Assembly (NCBI GenBank): GCA_019828565.1
Contig: JAHDYR010000012.1
Coordinates: 1,364,001 to 1,428,000, forward strand
Origin: Carpediemonas membranifera
Taxonomy: Eukaryota; Fornicata
Direction of reading: 5' to 3'
DNA: 64,000 bases
Both the position numbers and the translations under genes were made by a program. The notes beneath the pieces were generated by a model. The model saw only the letters and a list, made by a program, of their open reading frames with translations. It was not told where the DNA came from and made no database searches. Shown here piece after piece: positions 48,268 to 57,621 of this stretch (position 1 is the stretch's first letter; each line of letters begins with the position of its first letter).

Positions 48268-49727
48268 TTAGAAGTGACGAAGACCCGGGTTCGCGGACAG
48301 GTAAACGTCCAGGGCCTCACAGTCGCGGACAGCAGTGTAGGGGAGCCACTGGTCGTCGTCCTGGGTGTAACCGTCCCAGCGGACGAGGAACTCATACGAG
48401 GTGCGGTTACGGAGGCCACCGCGGTGGGCGATGATGGCCTCAATGAGGTACGTGTCAGCGTCCAGGGCAATTAGCTCCGCGGAGTGCGCGAGGCGTCGTA
48501 CTGACGCAGACGGGTGACGTGGAAACGCTGCTCGCGCTGGGACTCGGGGTTCAACACGGTGTATATGTCGTTCTCGGAAGCAGTCACGACAAAGGGGCCC
48601 ATCAGGCGAGGGGCGAGACGGTTGGCAGGGCGCTCGGGATACGTGACAAGCACGTGATCACCCAGCTTGAGGACGTCGCGAGCTACGGGGGCCTCAGGGG
48701 TATAGGCATCTTCTTGAGCAAGGGCAGCGTTTTGCTGAACCTCAGCGAAGAGCAGCGTGGCGGGGCTGTGGCCGGTGGTCTCGACGCGCGTGGAGTTAAT
48801 AATGCGCTGCACCATGGGGAGATTCTCCGCCCACTTGGTCACCGAACGGTCATCGTTGACCAGGACGCGCAGGTGGCGTTGGACCTCGCGGTTCATGCGC
48901 TCTACCAGGCTGTTGCCCTGGTGATGGTAGGGCAGCACCATGATGCGGTCGATGTCGAAACGGTCAGTGAGGGCATTGAACGCATGGGACGTGAAGTGAG
49001 AGCCATTGTCCGTTCTGAGGATGCGCGGCGGGCCGTAGCGGCCGATCAGGCTGATGAGGGCCCGGATGGCTTCTGCTGATGTGGCCGCGCGGGCGGCGTA
49101 CAGCTCCACGAAGCGTGTGAAGCAGTCGACGGCCGTGAGGATGTACGACATACCGTCATCGTCCTCAGGGAATGGGCCGACGAAATCAATCGCTACCGTG
49201 GCGAAAGGCTCGCTGCTGTAGGTCGGGCGACGGGTGCCGCTGAGGGAGCGGGCTGTGGCGCGCACCTTTTGACACAGCGGGCAGCTGCGGACGAGGGCCT
49301 TGACGGCAGAGGGCGCGAGGCCCTTAATGAAGACCGCGGTGAGTGTCTTCTCCTCAGGGAGGAGGTTCTCGCAGAGGTCCTCCACGCGGTCGAAGCGCTC
49401 GAGGTATGCCAGGATGGCTCGCTTGGTGACGCTGGACGACTTCATGACGAGGGAGCGGAGCCGCTCAGTGACCTGTAGCTGGTTAGTCGGAGCGAAGAAG
49501 TGGTTGTAGATGGCGGGGATTACGGCGTCGTCTTGGAGGTCATCGAAGTCGTCGAGAGCGAGGCGAACGGTGCGGAGGGCGCGCTTGGATAGTAGCTGAC
49601 GGACAGGAATCACTTCTCCTTGCACGGTTGCGGCATAAGTTTCATAGGCCTCGTTCCATCGCAGAAAAGCAGGCTCGTCATATTAGTTCGCCAAAAAAGG
49701 CGGTGTAACAAGCTGAAGATGGTTCAT
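48268..49727 (-). pseudogene. Element F Gag-integrase fusion remnant with chromodomain
   Basis: Gag begins at the ATG 49725-49727, is interrupted by an in-frame TAA after about 14 codons, and continues (LRWNEAYETYAATVQ, ending FIKGLAPSAVKALV). It then passes directly into the integrase zinc motif CPLCQKVRATARS and the core (AIDFVGPFPEDD, LRTDNGSHFTS, YHHQGNSLVERMNRE). A further frame change near 48475 precedes the chromodomain (DTYLIEAIIAHR, YEFLVRWDGYTQDDDQW), which ends at the TAA 48268-48270. So it has two disabling lesions besides the internal deletion. Confidence 0.85.
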
Positions 49728-49735
49728 CTGTGCCT

Positions 49736-49747
49736 AATATCGATATT
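49736..49747. repeat. Junction palindrome of element F, AATATCGATATT
   Basis: A perfect 12-bp palindrome at the 5' LTR/internal boundary. Confidence 0.95.
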
Positions 49748-49847
49748 GTGGCGAAACAAAGCAAAGGCGGAAAAGTGTTTACTCCAATGAACCCTATTGT
49801 GGCGAAAAAGGCAAAACCCCATAACGCTAAACTGCGGGTCCGGCACA
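49747..49847 (-). repeat. 5' LTR of element F (101 bp)
   Basis: Identical to 48157-48257. Confidence 0.95.
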
Positions 49848-51600
49848 CAGTCCAGGACCTGGAGGTCATCCAGTTCGTCCGAGAACGGCTCCCACGTGGA
49901 CTCCTCATCGAGATAACCCTGCCACTTGATGCGGAGGTACAGCTTTCCTTTCGTGAACCTGTGGTCCGTCACGGCTTCCACCAGGAACTCGTCTTCTTCG
50001 CTTGCGACCCAGCTCGCGATTTCCTCTCTGGAGGCATCCGTAGCAAACTTCTTCAGCCGCTCCGCGTGCACCCGTCCGGTCTTACCTGTCCTGAGGTTCT
50101 TGATGACGTACACGTTGGGCGAGTTCGCATGGCTCTCACACCACATGGGGCCGGTCCAGACTGTCCTGGCGCCCACCTTCGACCTCACCAGGACTGGCGA
50201 GTCGGCGATGTCTGCGTGTGAGTTTGGGTCCTCGGGTATCGCGATCTGGTCTTGGATTGCTTGAGTAAACGCTATTGCACGGCTGAAGCGCTCGATTGAT
50301 GCGTCGTGTGCCCCTAGCAGTGCGCTTGGGGGCGTCGTTACGTCTTGGTTGTACAGCACCTTGAGGGGCGACTGCCGTCTGTCCTGCTGTCTGGCGTGGA
50401 ATTGACGATGTACTGCGCGATAGGGAGGATGGACAGCCAGTCTTTGCCTCTGTTGAAGTCGCGCAGCAGCGACTTCAGGTGTCGTTTGACCTCGGCGTTC
50501 AGCCTTTCGACCGCGCCTTGACTCGCCGGTCTGTACGGGGTACCAACCTTGTGTTCCACGCTCATGTTGTTCATCAGCTCATCCACTAGCTTGTTAACGA
50601 ACTGTGATCCTCCATCCGACTTGATCACACGGGGCATGCCATAGGTAGCCGTCCAGTCAAGCAGGGCGCTGACTGCGCTCTTGGCGTCCGTGGTCTTCGT
50701 TGCTCTGAGCATAGTTGCCTTGGAGAACGTGTCGGTCATTACGATTACATGTTTGAATCCATTACAGGCCTTCATCGGGCCAATAGTGTCCACTTGCACA
50801 ACGTCAAATGGGAGTCGACCCGCCATCGACCTCATATCCAAGGTAGTCAATTTTGGTGGCACCCAGCGAGGTCTTGCTCGCGTTCAGGCGCAATCCCACC
50901 GCATCTAGCTTACCGAGGACATATGCGAGGTTCTCCAGGTATTCTTCGTCATCGTCGCCGTATACGACTATATCGTCTATATAAACGAGGCAGCGCGTGT
51001 AAAGCGCGTCTTCGAGGACGGTTTCTAGTGTGTGCTGGCAAAATGCCGCCGCCCCCTTGAGTCCAAATGCCATCCGGGCATATTGGTACTTATCTCGCCC
51101 CACCGTGAATGCGGTGAGGTATCTCGAGGCCGGGCTGAGGGGCACTTGGTGGAATGCTTTGCTCAGGTCGAGGCTGGCAAAGCGCTTTTTGCCCTCAAGC
51201 CGCGCGACGAGGTCTTCAATGATCGGGAGGGGGTGCTCAAAGTCTGCCGTTATCTCGTTGAGCTTCCGAAAGTCGAGGCAGATCCTCCTCGTTCGATCCC
51301 GTTTCCAGACGAGCACCGTCGGGTTGTTGTACGGACTCGTCGACTTCTCGATGACGTTAAGGTCCTCGAGCTTTCTCATCTGGTCAACCATGTCTTTTTG
51401 CTCAGCCGGGCTATGGTTGTATGGAGGTATATTAACGACGCGTCTGTCGGTCAGGGTGAGATCAAACGACTGTACGTCCGCCGGGTCTGTTATAGCGCCG
51501 AAGAGGTCCAGGTACATCCTCAGGATCTCTTGGGTCTCGTCTGCCAGGCCTGCGATCTCCGGCGTGGTCTGAGCATCGTCCAGCGAGAAGATCCTTACCT
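49848..51600 (-). pseudogene. Element G pol remnant: RT joined to integrase and chromodomain
   Basis: RT (about 50845-51560): ICLDFRKLNEITADFEHPLP, FASLDLSKAFHQ, MAFGLKGAAAFCQ and YIDD in LVYIDDIVVYG. It ends at KIDYLGYEV and is joined near 50845 straight to the integrase core (VVQVDTIGPMKA, IKSDGGSQFVN, YRPASQGAVERLNAE); the connection, RNase H and integrase zinc domain are missing. A frame change near 50350 leads into the C-terminal region and a chromodomain (EFLVEAVTDHR, LRIKWQGYLDEESTWEPF), where F is inserted. Gag and protease are absent. Confidence 0.85.
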
Positions 51601-51677
51601 TACCTACTAGGTAGTTAGTAGTACCTACTAGGTAGTTAATACTACCTAGTAGGTAGTTAGTAGTACCTAGTAGGTAG
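51598..51677. repeat. Four 21-bp tandem repeats encoding a heptapeptide in the G frame
   Basis: Units built from ACCTACTAGGTAGTTAGTAG variants. On the - strand, in the frame of the G RT, they read NYLLGTT, NYLLGSI, NYLVGTT, NYLVG. Units occur as ACCTACTAGGT and its complement ACCTAGTAGGT, so the array can also fold on itself. CCTACTAGG recurs at 53979. Confidence 0.8.
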
Positions 51678-51841
51678 TTGCACAACAGCAAACAAGAATG
51701 GGCACCTTTGTTGGCGATGACGGAAACCTGTATTCTCACGATCAACAGTGCGCTTACCAGAATGCCGAAGCAAGAGATGATTACAACAATCCTGGCTATC
51801 GAGTGAATTAAATCATCATGATTGAGGGTTTTACAGTTAGT

Positions 51842-52642
51842 CTAAAGTTTATCAGGAAGCTGCGTCGATCTCATGGGCGCCAATCTCCTCAACAGCCGCT
51901 TCTTCAGGGGCGGTCTAGCCTTTGCCTTGCCCAGTGTGTTGGGGATTGGTGAGCCAACTGGCTCTCCTGTGCCTGCCCGCACCTTGTAAGCGGCATACTG
52001 ACTCAGCGTCATGTCCAGAGGCCATGACCGGGGAGGAAGGGACGGACCATTGTCATCGAGTGCAAGGACCGAATCGAGTATCGAGTCGGCTTCACTCTCG
52101 CTCGCAGGTGCAGGTTCAGGCTCAGGTGCAGGTTCAGGACTAGGCTCAGGTTCAGGACCAGGTTCAATATCGGGGATAGATGCAGACCTTACAGATGCAG
52201 ACGCGGGTTGACACACCAACTCAGGTGCAGGCTCGGGCTGCTCAGACAGGAAGGTGCGCAGGTATCGCCTCCGAAGCCCAGTGAACTCGGCAGCCTTGTC
52301 CAAGTCTTGCTTGACTGCATGCACGAGACCTTCACGGCGAATCGCGGCTGAGGGGACGTTGGTCAGTCGCTTGATCACATCGCCGATCCCCACAGCAGAG
52401 ATACTGAATAGTGCATCGCCCTCATTAAGACCTGCTGCAACAGCATATGCATCCAAAGCAGGACTAATCACTGTATCTCGTCCGCAATACGCCTCGAAAT
52501 CCTTCAAAACCATCCCCAATTTCTGGCGTTTCATTTCTGCAGGTTTCATCAGGCCGTAAAAGGCCAGGCGTACAAGGAGCAGATTGCGCGCGGGTTCTTT
52601 GCTAGCCATACTCTTGCTCTCAAGGTCTTTTATGCTGAACAT
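51842..52642 (-). CDS. Unrecognised protein with Pro-Glu repeat linker
   Basis: 266 residues from the ATG at 52640-52642. The N-terminal 140 residues look helical and folded (RNLLLVRLAFYGLMKPAEMKR, FSISAVGIGDVIKRLTNVPS). Residues about 150-185 are Pro-Glu repeats (EPGPEPEPSPEPAPEPEPAP), followed by an acidic patch (SESEADSILDSVLALDD). The C-terminus is basic (KKRLLRRLAPMR). No family recognised. It sits in a more AT-rich stretch than the contig's host genes, next to the SET gene, and could be accessory or acquired sequence. Confidence 0.6.
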   Translation of the reverse strand: MFSIKDLESKSMASKEPARNLLLVRLAFYGLMKPAEMKRQKLGMVLKDFEAYCGRDTVISPALDAYAVAAGLNEGDALFSISAVGIGDVIKRLTNVPSAAIRREGLVHAVKQDLDKAAEFTGLRRRYLRTFLSEQPEPAPELVCQPASASVRSASIPDIEPGPEPEPSPEPAPEPEPAPASESEADSILDSVLALDDNGPSLPPRSWPLDMTLSQYAAYKVRAGTGEPVGSPIPNTLGKAKARPPLKKRLLRRLAPMRSTQLPDKL

Positions 52643-52697
52643 GTGCCGTTATGCTTAATCTGCTTACGAAATTTCTTCTGGGTGGGCGGTAATCGCA

Positions 52698-52794
52698 ATC
52701 AACACCTTCAAGAACTAACCAACCGCCTTCAGTAACTTCATGCCCTCTCTCGTGCGCACCAGAGCTTCATTGATTGAGCTGATTTTGCTTAAGT
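52698..52794 (-). pseudogene. Fragment of a paralogue of the SET-domain gene
   Basis: CAACACCTTCA, then CCGCCTTCAGTAACTTCATG and CTCTCGTGCGCACCAGAGC closely resemble 53049-53137 in the C-terminal coding region of the SET gene. No frame survives. The solo LTR follows immediately. Confidence 0.65.
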
Positions 52795-52916
52795 TGTGGT
52801 GCGTCTACGGACGAACACTTTACAAGAGCAGACTCGACATTTAGGTGCCGAGGAGAAACTCCTTGACTAATAAATGTTACTATTATCCTGTGTAACCTTG
52901 GGTTAGATCTATGACA
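52795..52916 (-). repeat. Solo LTR of the E/H family (122 bp)
   Basis: TGTGG...TGACA with target duplication AAGT (52791-52794 and 52917-52920). It matches the E LTR and especially the H LTR (CGAGGAGAAACTCCTTGACTAA is nearly shared with the complement of 61207-61331). It indicates loss of a full element by LTR-LTR recombination. Confidence 0.88.
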
Positions 52917-52935
52917 AAGTCGTAGAACTCAGCAT

Positions 52936-53852
52936 CTACTCATTGTCAGACATCTCAATCAAAGGACCAGGACTTTCTGACCGTCTTAACCTATCGATGA
53001 TCTCTGCTGTATGTGTTTTTTCAGTCAGCGTTATGCCATGGTCATCCAGCAACACCTTCACATACACGCTAACCGCTTTCAGTAGCTTCATGCCTTCTCT
53101 CGTGCTCGCCAGAGCTGCTACATTGATTGACCCAACATTGATCAATTGCCTCTCAAAGTGGGCGTTGAATACATATTGGGGATCAAACTGATATGCTCTG
53201 TCACATGGTGGGGGGTTTGCATTGTTAATTACAAGAGGGCTCAGTGAAGTCAATAAACTCCTCATATGCTCCCTAGACTCCCTATTATGCTTTTCCTCAA
53301 GACTAGCATTGCTCGACAACAACAAAGGAAGTCATCTCGCCTAATATCAGCGCAGGCGATAGCAACGACGACTGGGAGACCCTTAACTACGTACGGTTCG
53401 AGCTTGACGTTAGTGTGTTGCTCACCAATATCATTCATGAGATGGACCCCAGCAAGCTCCTTGCGAGATGATCCGTTAACGTAGATGCCATTATGTTCAA
53501 AACTGTACTGGGGGTCATCCTCAGATGGGCGATTATTGCTGATGGTTCCACCATAGACTCCGATTACGGTACGCTCGGGAATATCATGCAATGCTGCCAG
53601 TCCCAATCCAATATTTTTGCGGCGGTTCCTTTGGTAAGGCTGGTTTCTTGATTCTGCAAGGTTAGGTACGAGAAGGGTTTTGGTATTCACTTGAATCTTC
53701 TCGCCGTTCCATGGTTTCCATCCCGTCTTTTCAAATAACTTTGCATCAATGTCATTAACGTTGCAATACACTGAATGGCAGTTGGTCGCTGAAATAACAA
53801 GTGTCTCAGCGCTTTTTACCATGTGCACCGTGGGACATGACATAAAATGCAA
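52936..53852 (-). pseudogene. SET-domain protein gene with a frameshift
   Basis: The first frame (53852 to about 53330) has a SET-like core: GLGLAALHDIPERTVIGVYGG, the EHNGIYVNGSS strand, HLMNDIGEQHTNVKLEP (in place of the usual FINH-x-x-x-PN) and VVVAIACADIRRDDFL before the expected GEEL-x-x-DYG. There the frame must shift, one base deleted or two added, to continue as LLSSNASLEEKHNRESREHMRSLL and so on to 52936. SET proteins methylate lysines, usually on histones. The conserved NH motif is altered, so activity is doubtful even without the shift. Base composition is AT-rich. Confidence 0.65.
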
Positions 53853-53990
53853 CTATGTGACTCGGTAGCTGTCGCCTTATGAAGTTTTAGCCCTGGCTAT
53901 GCCCAGAGGCCATTGGTTTATACAGCCCATAAGTGTGTATTACTACTAGTGTGTTGATTGCAAGAAAAAAATAACATACCTACTAGGGAC

Positions 53991-54065
53991 ATGGCAAAAG
54001 GATCGAGGAATGCCAAGAATGCAAAGATGAAACATGCACAGGGGAGAAAGGAGAAGAAGTCCTAA
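53991..54065 (+). CDS. Tiny basic ORF just upstream of the interrupted gene
   Basis: 24 residues (AKGSRNAKNAKMKHAQGRKE...), strongly basic. It is in the same frame as the next ORF and separated from it by TAA and one codon. It could be a small basic peptide, or a former N-terminal nuclear-localisation segment cut off by a stop. Unproven. Confidence 0.3.
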   Translation: MAKGSRNAKNAKMKHAQGRKEKKS

Positions 54066-54068
54066 AAA

Positions 54069-54771
54069 ATGGTTACCGAACCACCAGCCTTCCTCCAAAC
54101 GCCACAGGATTCAGATTCTGAGGTGTATATGATTGCATGCACCGTGTACAACAATGATGAGCGCGATTACTGCTATCCCGCGTTGCTTACAGATGACATG
54201 ACACTTGGCGTCGTCCTTGATGACGATACCTTTTACATTACCTATATGACGACCCTCGAAGCTAACACTTGGACTGATAGTTCTCAGACGTTTGTGTTCA
54301 GCCCCGATGTTGCACCCGATGGCAATTATGCCGCTATCTTTGACCAGCTGGCGAATTCGAACCAGCCTGGTGCTGAGGTGTTTGCAAAGCTTCGCGACAA
54401 GCGAGTGACAGCACGAGTCATCTGGAATTCGAGGATTGACCTTGACGCTGAAGATCTGATCAACCGTCGCCTTGACCCCGGGACGCCGGGAACATTTCCT
54501 GGCGGATTTCCTTCGGTCATGCTCGGCCACGATGATGACAGTGTAGTTGAAGTACTTGACCACCAAGTGAATGCAACACCATTTTTGCGTCAGACGGATG
54601 AACCAGTGCAGGAAAACCCACGGGTGTATCCCATTCTTGCCGACCCAACCCGGCTTTGTGCATATTTGGATAACCCCGATGAGTTCGATGACATATCTTT
54701 CCCGCTTTATCACCAGTGTGCGGTTTGTGGACGGATCATCAAGTCCAATCGCCCGAGTCGTACATGCAGTG
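54069..54771 (+). CDS. Accessory protein, N-terminal part (gene split by an RLE retrotransposon)
   Basis: Encodes 234 residues before the insertion. An acidic beta-rich region (YMIACTVYNNDERDYCYPALL, TLGVVLDDDTFYITYMTTLE) is followed by a candidate zinc finger HQCAVCGRIIKSNRPSRTC at about 218-236. The second half is at 56765-57384. Lengths 703 + 620 restore an exact 441-codon gene. No family recognised for this half. It has signs of acquired sequence: AT-rich, acidic, and with a paralogue next door. Confidence 0.75.
54758..54771. repeat. 14-bp target-site duplication, copy 1
   Basis: TCGTACATGCAGTG, identical to 56751-56764, flanking the RLE retrotransposon. Confidence 0.95.
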
Positions 54772-56750
54772 TGTCCAATGCGTACGGAACCGTCAGTCGG
54801 CAGCATCTGTCTGAGGTCGCACAGGCGTGGGCCCCGGTCTTGCTACCGTACCTGCACACGATGTATGCCGGGGGCAAGATGATCACACCAACAGGCCTTG
54901 TCATCCCGTCCCGGGAGGGCATCCAGCAAGGGGACCCCATATCTCCGCTGCTGTTCACCCTGGCGATGAAGCCGGTCCTGGACCAGATCAGAGGTGAGTT
55001 CCAGGAGTGCAGGATGGTCTCCTATCAGGACGATGCTTACTTGATCGCGCCAGCGTCCATGCCGGCCTCACGAGTTGATCGGTTCTACGACCGGATGGCT
55101 GAGGTTTGTGGCCGCATCGGCATGCGCGTGAACACGGCTAAGTGTATGGTGATCAGCGCTGCTGGCTCCCCGGGTGCCATTCAGCGGGTAGTCAACGGTA
55201 GAGCCGTTGGAATCCCTGTTGGTGACGCTCATGGTGAGGCAAGAGCTGTCGATGATGTCTTCTCGGAGATGGAGATGGCGACTGCTCGCGTCGTGGAAAT
55301 GGTGGAGACTGTAGGGCCTTCTGCGGCCAGCGTTGCGCTGAATATGATTCGTTCATGCATTCTTGCGATGCCATCCGCAATCTACAGAGCTGTGTCGCCG
55401 ATTAGGCACGAAAGCAGGACATCCCGCTTCGAGCAGATGCTTAGCCGCAGCGTAGAGCACATTCTGCAACTAAGAGATGGTCTGGAAGACAAAACTCGTA
55501 GAATGGCTCTCGATTATGGAGATTACGGGCTCCGCATGCCAATCCCATCACTCGTCTGGAAATGCGCATTTTTGGGCACGGAACACCAGCTGCACCAGCT
55601 GCTTCCGGACCGGTCTGTGCACCTAGACGAGGCCCTGTTTACCGTTGAAGGCGCCGAAGAGTGGCCTAGGACCAAGGACGAACTCTATGAGATGGAGGCC
55701 AAAAAGCCTCAGAAACAACTCACAAAGTACCATAGAGACGCCTGGACAGTCCAGCACCGCCCATCAACGCCGTCTGACTTCAACTTGGACCGCAATGCGG
55801 CCACTCAGGCCCTGAACGACTCCTCCCAGCGCGCTGCCCCGGCGGCTGGAATTCTCCGGCAAGAGGCCGCACTCACCCCAATTGAGCTAGAATCGAAGCC
55901 TGTTGGCTCAATATTTGTCCCAATTGCCAGGGCACACCTGGATGTCGCCCCGTTCGAAGAGTGGCCCGAGACTTGCCCCCTGTGTCAGGCCCAGCGCTGC
56001 ACCTGGCAGCATGCCCTCTCGTGCCCACACACCAAGGGAACCGCCCACACCGAGCGTCACAACCATGTTAGAGACGCTGTGAGCGCCGTGTTGACCGACG
56101 ACGACGTTAGAGGTCGACCCATGGCCCGTTGCCAGGCCGAGGTCGCGCTCACCTCTCGTCACCCCCGCTACCAGCAGGCCGATACCGAAGCGCCCAGACG
56201 CAAGGTGGCCGACCTCATGGTGGCAGGCGAGAGAGACGTGGTCGGGAACCGTGTCCACGAGGAAGTCTATGTCGACTTCGTGGTCAGCCTGCACCCGCGG
56301 GAGGCTGAGCTAGAGAAGCTCCGCGAGTACCGCAACTGGCAGGTCACCTTCGTGCCTGCTGCCTGCACGGTTCTGGGCGAGACTGAGTCCCGTCTGACCG
56401 AGTGCTGGGTCGCCCGCCTCTGTGCCGCGATTCGCAGGCCGGCCCTCGTGGGCGCCATCCGTGACCGGGTATTCTGGTCCATCTGGGCGGACAACCAGAC
56501 CGTCTGGTCGGACTATGTCTCCCAGTGCAAGGCCCGTTGGGCCGAGCACCACCAATAATCTGCCCTCCCCACAAAATGCCGGAGTCGCGACTCGGCTGAC
56601 TCGGCCACTCTAGGCTGCGTCGTCCCCGAGCCCCCCTGCGCCTCCCGCCACATCGCCGCATCGCATAACGCATCCCCTGCCCCTGCGCGAGAGTAGTTGC
56701 TCGAAATTCCGCGGAGTCGCGTGTCGTTCGGACAACCTGGGAAAGTAAAT
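54772..56750 (+). mobile_element. 5'-truncated R2/Genie-type non-LTR retrotransposon (RLE clade)
   Basis: A 1,979-bp insertion starting within RT motif A (VSNAYGTVSRQHL), with motif B (GIQQGDPISPLLF), motif C (SYQDDAYLI), NTAKCMVIS, GIPVG and a thumb region. Then a C-terminal CCHC finger C-x2-C-x8-H-x3-C (CPLCQAQRCTWQHALSC) and a restriction-like endonuclease core (RRKVADLMV ... EEVYVDFVVSL). This domain order is that of R2, CRE and the Giardia Genie elements. The coding frame ends at TAA 56556-56558; about 190 bases of 3' UTR follow with no poly(A). The 14-bp target duplication shows insertion by target-primed reverse transcription. Confidence 0.92.
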
Positions 56751-56764
56751 TCGTACATGCAGTG
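56751..56764. repeat. 14-bp target-site duplication, copy 2
   Basis: Identical to 54758-54771. Confidence 0.95.
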
Positions 56765-57384
56765 GCTCGGTGCAATGCAAGAGCCGCCAATTACGTGATG
56801 GAAGGAGAAAGAAGGGTAAGCAAACTCGGGCATGCACCAGTCTGCTTTCTGACATGCGTTCGGTTCGGAAGAACAAGGCTGGACAAGTTTTCAACCGACA
56901 AACCCGTCTGTTATACCTCGTCAAGCCGCTGCGTGATCTTGCTTTGCATCAGAGCCGCACTGTTTTCGACCCATCCGGTCATGATAACCGCTGTTGGCTT
57001 CGCTGCTTGCTGTTTGCAGCAGGTGTTGACGGCATTGCAACCTCCGGCGATGGCGATAATGACATACTGGAGCCCTATTTGCAGATGCTTCTTGAGCACT
57101 CTGATGTAACCGATGAGGATAAGGCGAAGATCAAAGCGTGTGAGTTTATGCCGGTGTCAGCCCCATTTGCCGCCCTCATCTTGCACAAGGCGGAAGCAGA
57201 AAAGCACTGCCAGCGTATCTGGCTTGAAGACAAGCGGTTTTGTAATTGCAGTTGGGAATATGCTGATGGCAAGTGGATCATGAATTGTCACTCGCCGACC
57301 CCTGAGGAAGCCTCGGCTGAACTTCTTACAATTGTTGGCGATGACTTGCACTTCGTCGTGGAGAGGACGACGAGTGTTCTTTAA
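56765..57384 (+). CDS. Accessory protein, C-terminal part: cysteine-protease-like domain
   Basis: 206 codons in the frame of 54069-54771 after removal of the insertion. A basic linker (LRDGRRKKGKQ) leads to a domain with GHDNRCWLRCLL near its start and GDDLHFVV near its end. A Cys in an N-x-C-W context early and a late D-x-L-H-F resemble the Cys/His pair of OTU-type or papain-like peptidases, but fold and activity are inference. The downstream gene repeats both motifs (GHRNRCWIRTLY and GDGLHFTI), showing that they are conserved. Confidence 0.6.
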
Positions 57385-57512
57385 ACATAATTTGCATAAG
57401 GTTTAATGCGTTGATCATACTCTCGACGGTTCGCGGCTTTTCTGACCTTTGCTATCATGTCGCAACTCTTGTAGAATGGCGAATCTGACTCGCGCTTCAG
57501 TAAGTCAACAGT

Positions 57513-57520
57513 GCAGTTTA
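57513..57520 (+). promoter_or_regulatory. GCAGTTTA word upstream of the paralogue gene
   Basis: About 110 bases before the ATG at 57622. Same word as before the 2H phosphoesterase gene. Confidence 0.2.
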
Positions 57521-57621
57521 CGTCACTTCATTCATTGCAATATTGCAGAGGAGAGAATGAGTGACGAATGGGGAGAAGTTGCACTTGCACCTTTCCCTGG
57601 AGGTCCAACTGACGACTTTAC

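Larger units (their letters stand above)
48157..49847 (-). mobile_element. Non-autonomous Ty3/gypsy deletion derivative F, nested in G
   Basis: Identical 101-bp LTRs (48157-48257 and 49747-49847), TGTG...CACA, target duplication CAGT (48153-48156 and 49848-49851). The polypurine tract AGAGAGGGAAG abuts the 3' LTR. The palindrome AATATCGATATT spans the 5' junction. Only 1.7 kb: gag is fused to integrase, with protease, RT and RNase H removed. It must have moved, or been deleted after moving, using another element's enzymes. Confidence 0.94.

Noticed and set aside
54772-56558. An 829-residue RT fusion protein as a domesticated host gene
   Set aside because: The flanking 14-bp duplication and exact rejoining of the two gene halves show a plain insertion. 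In-frame reading at the 5' junction is probably chance.
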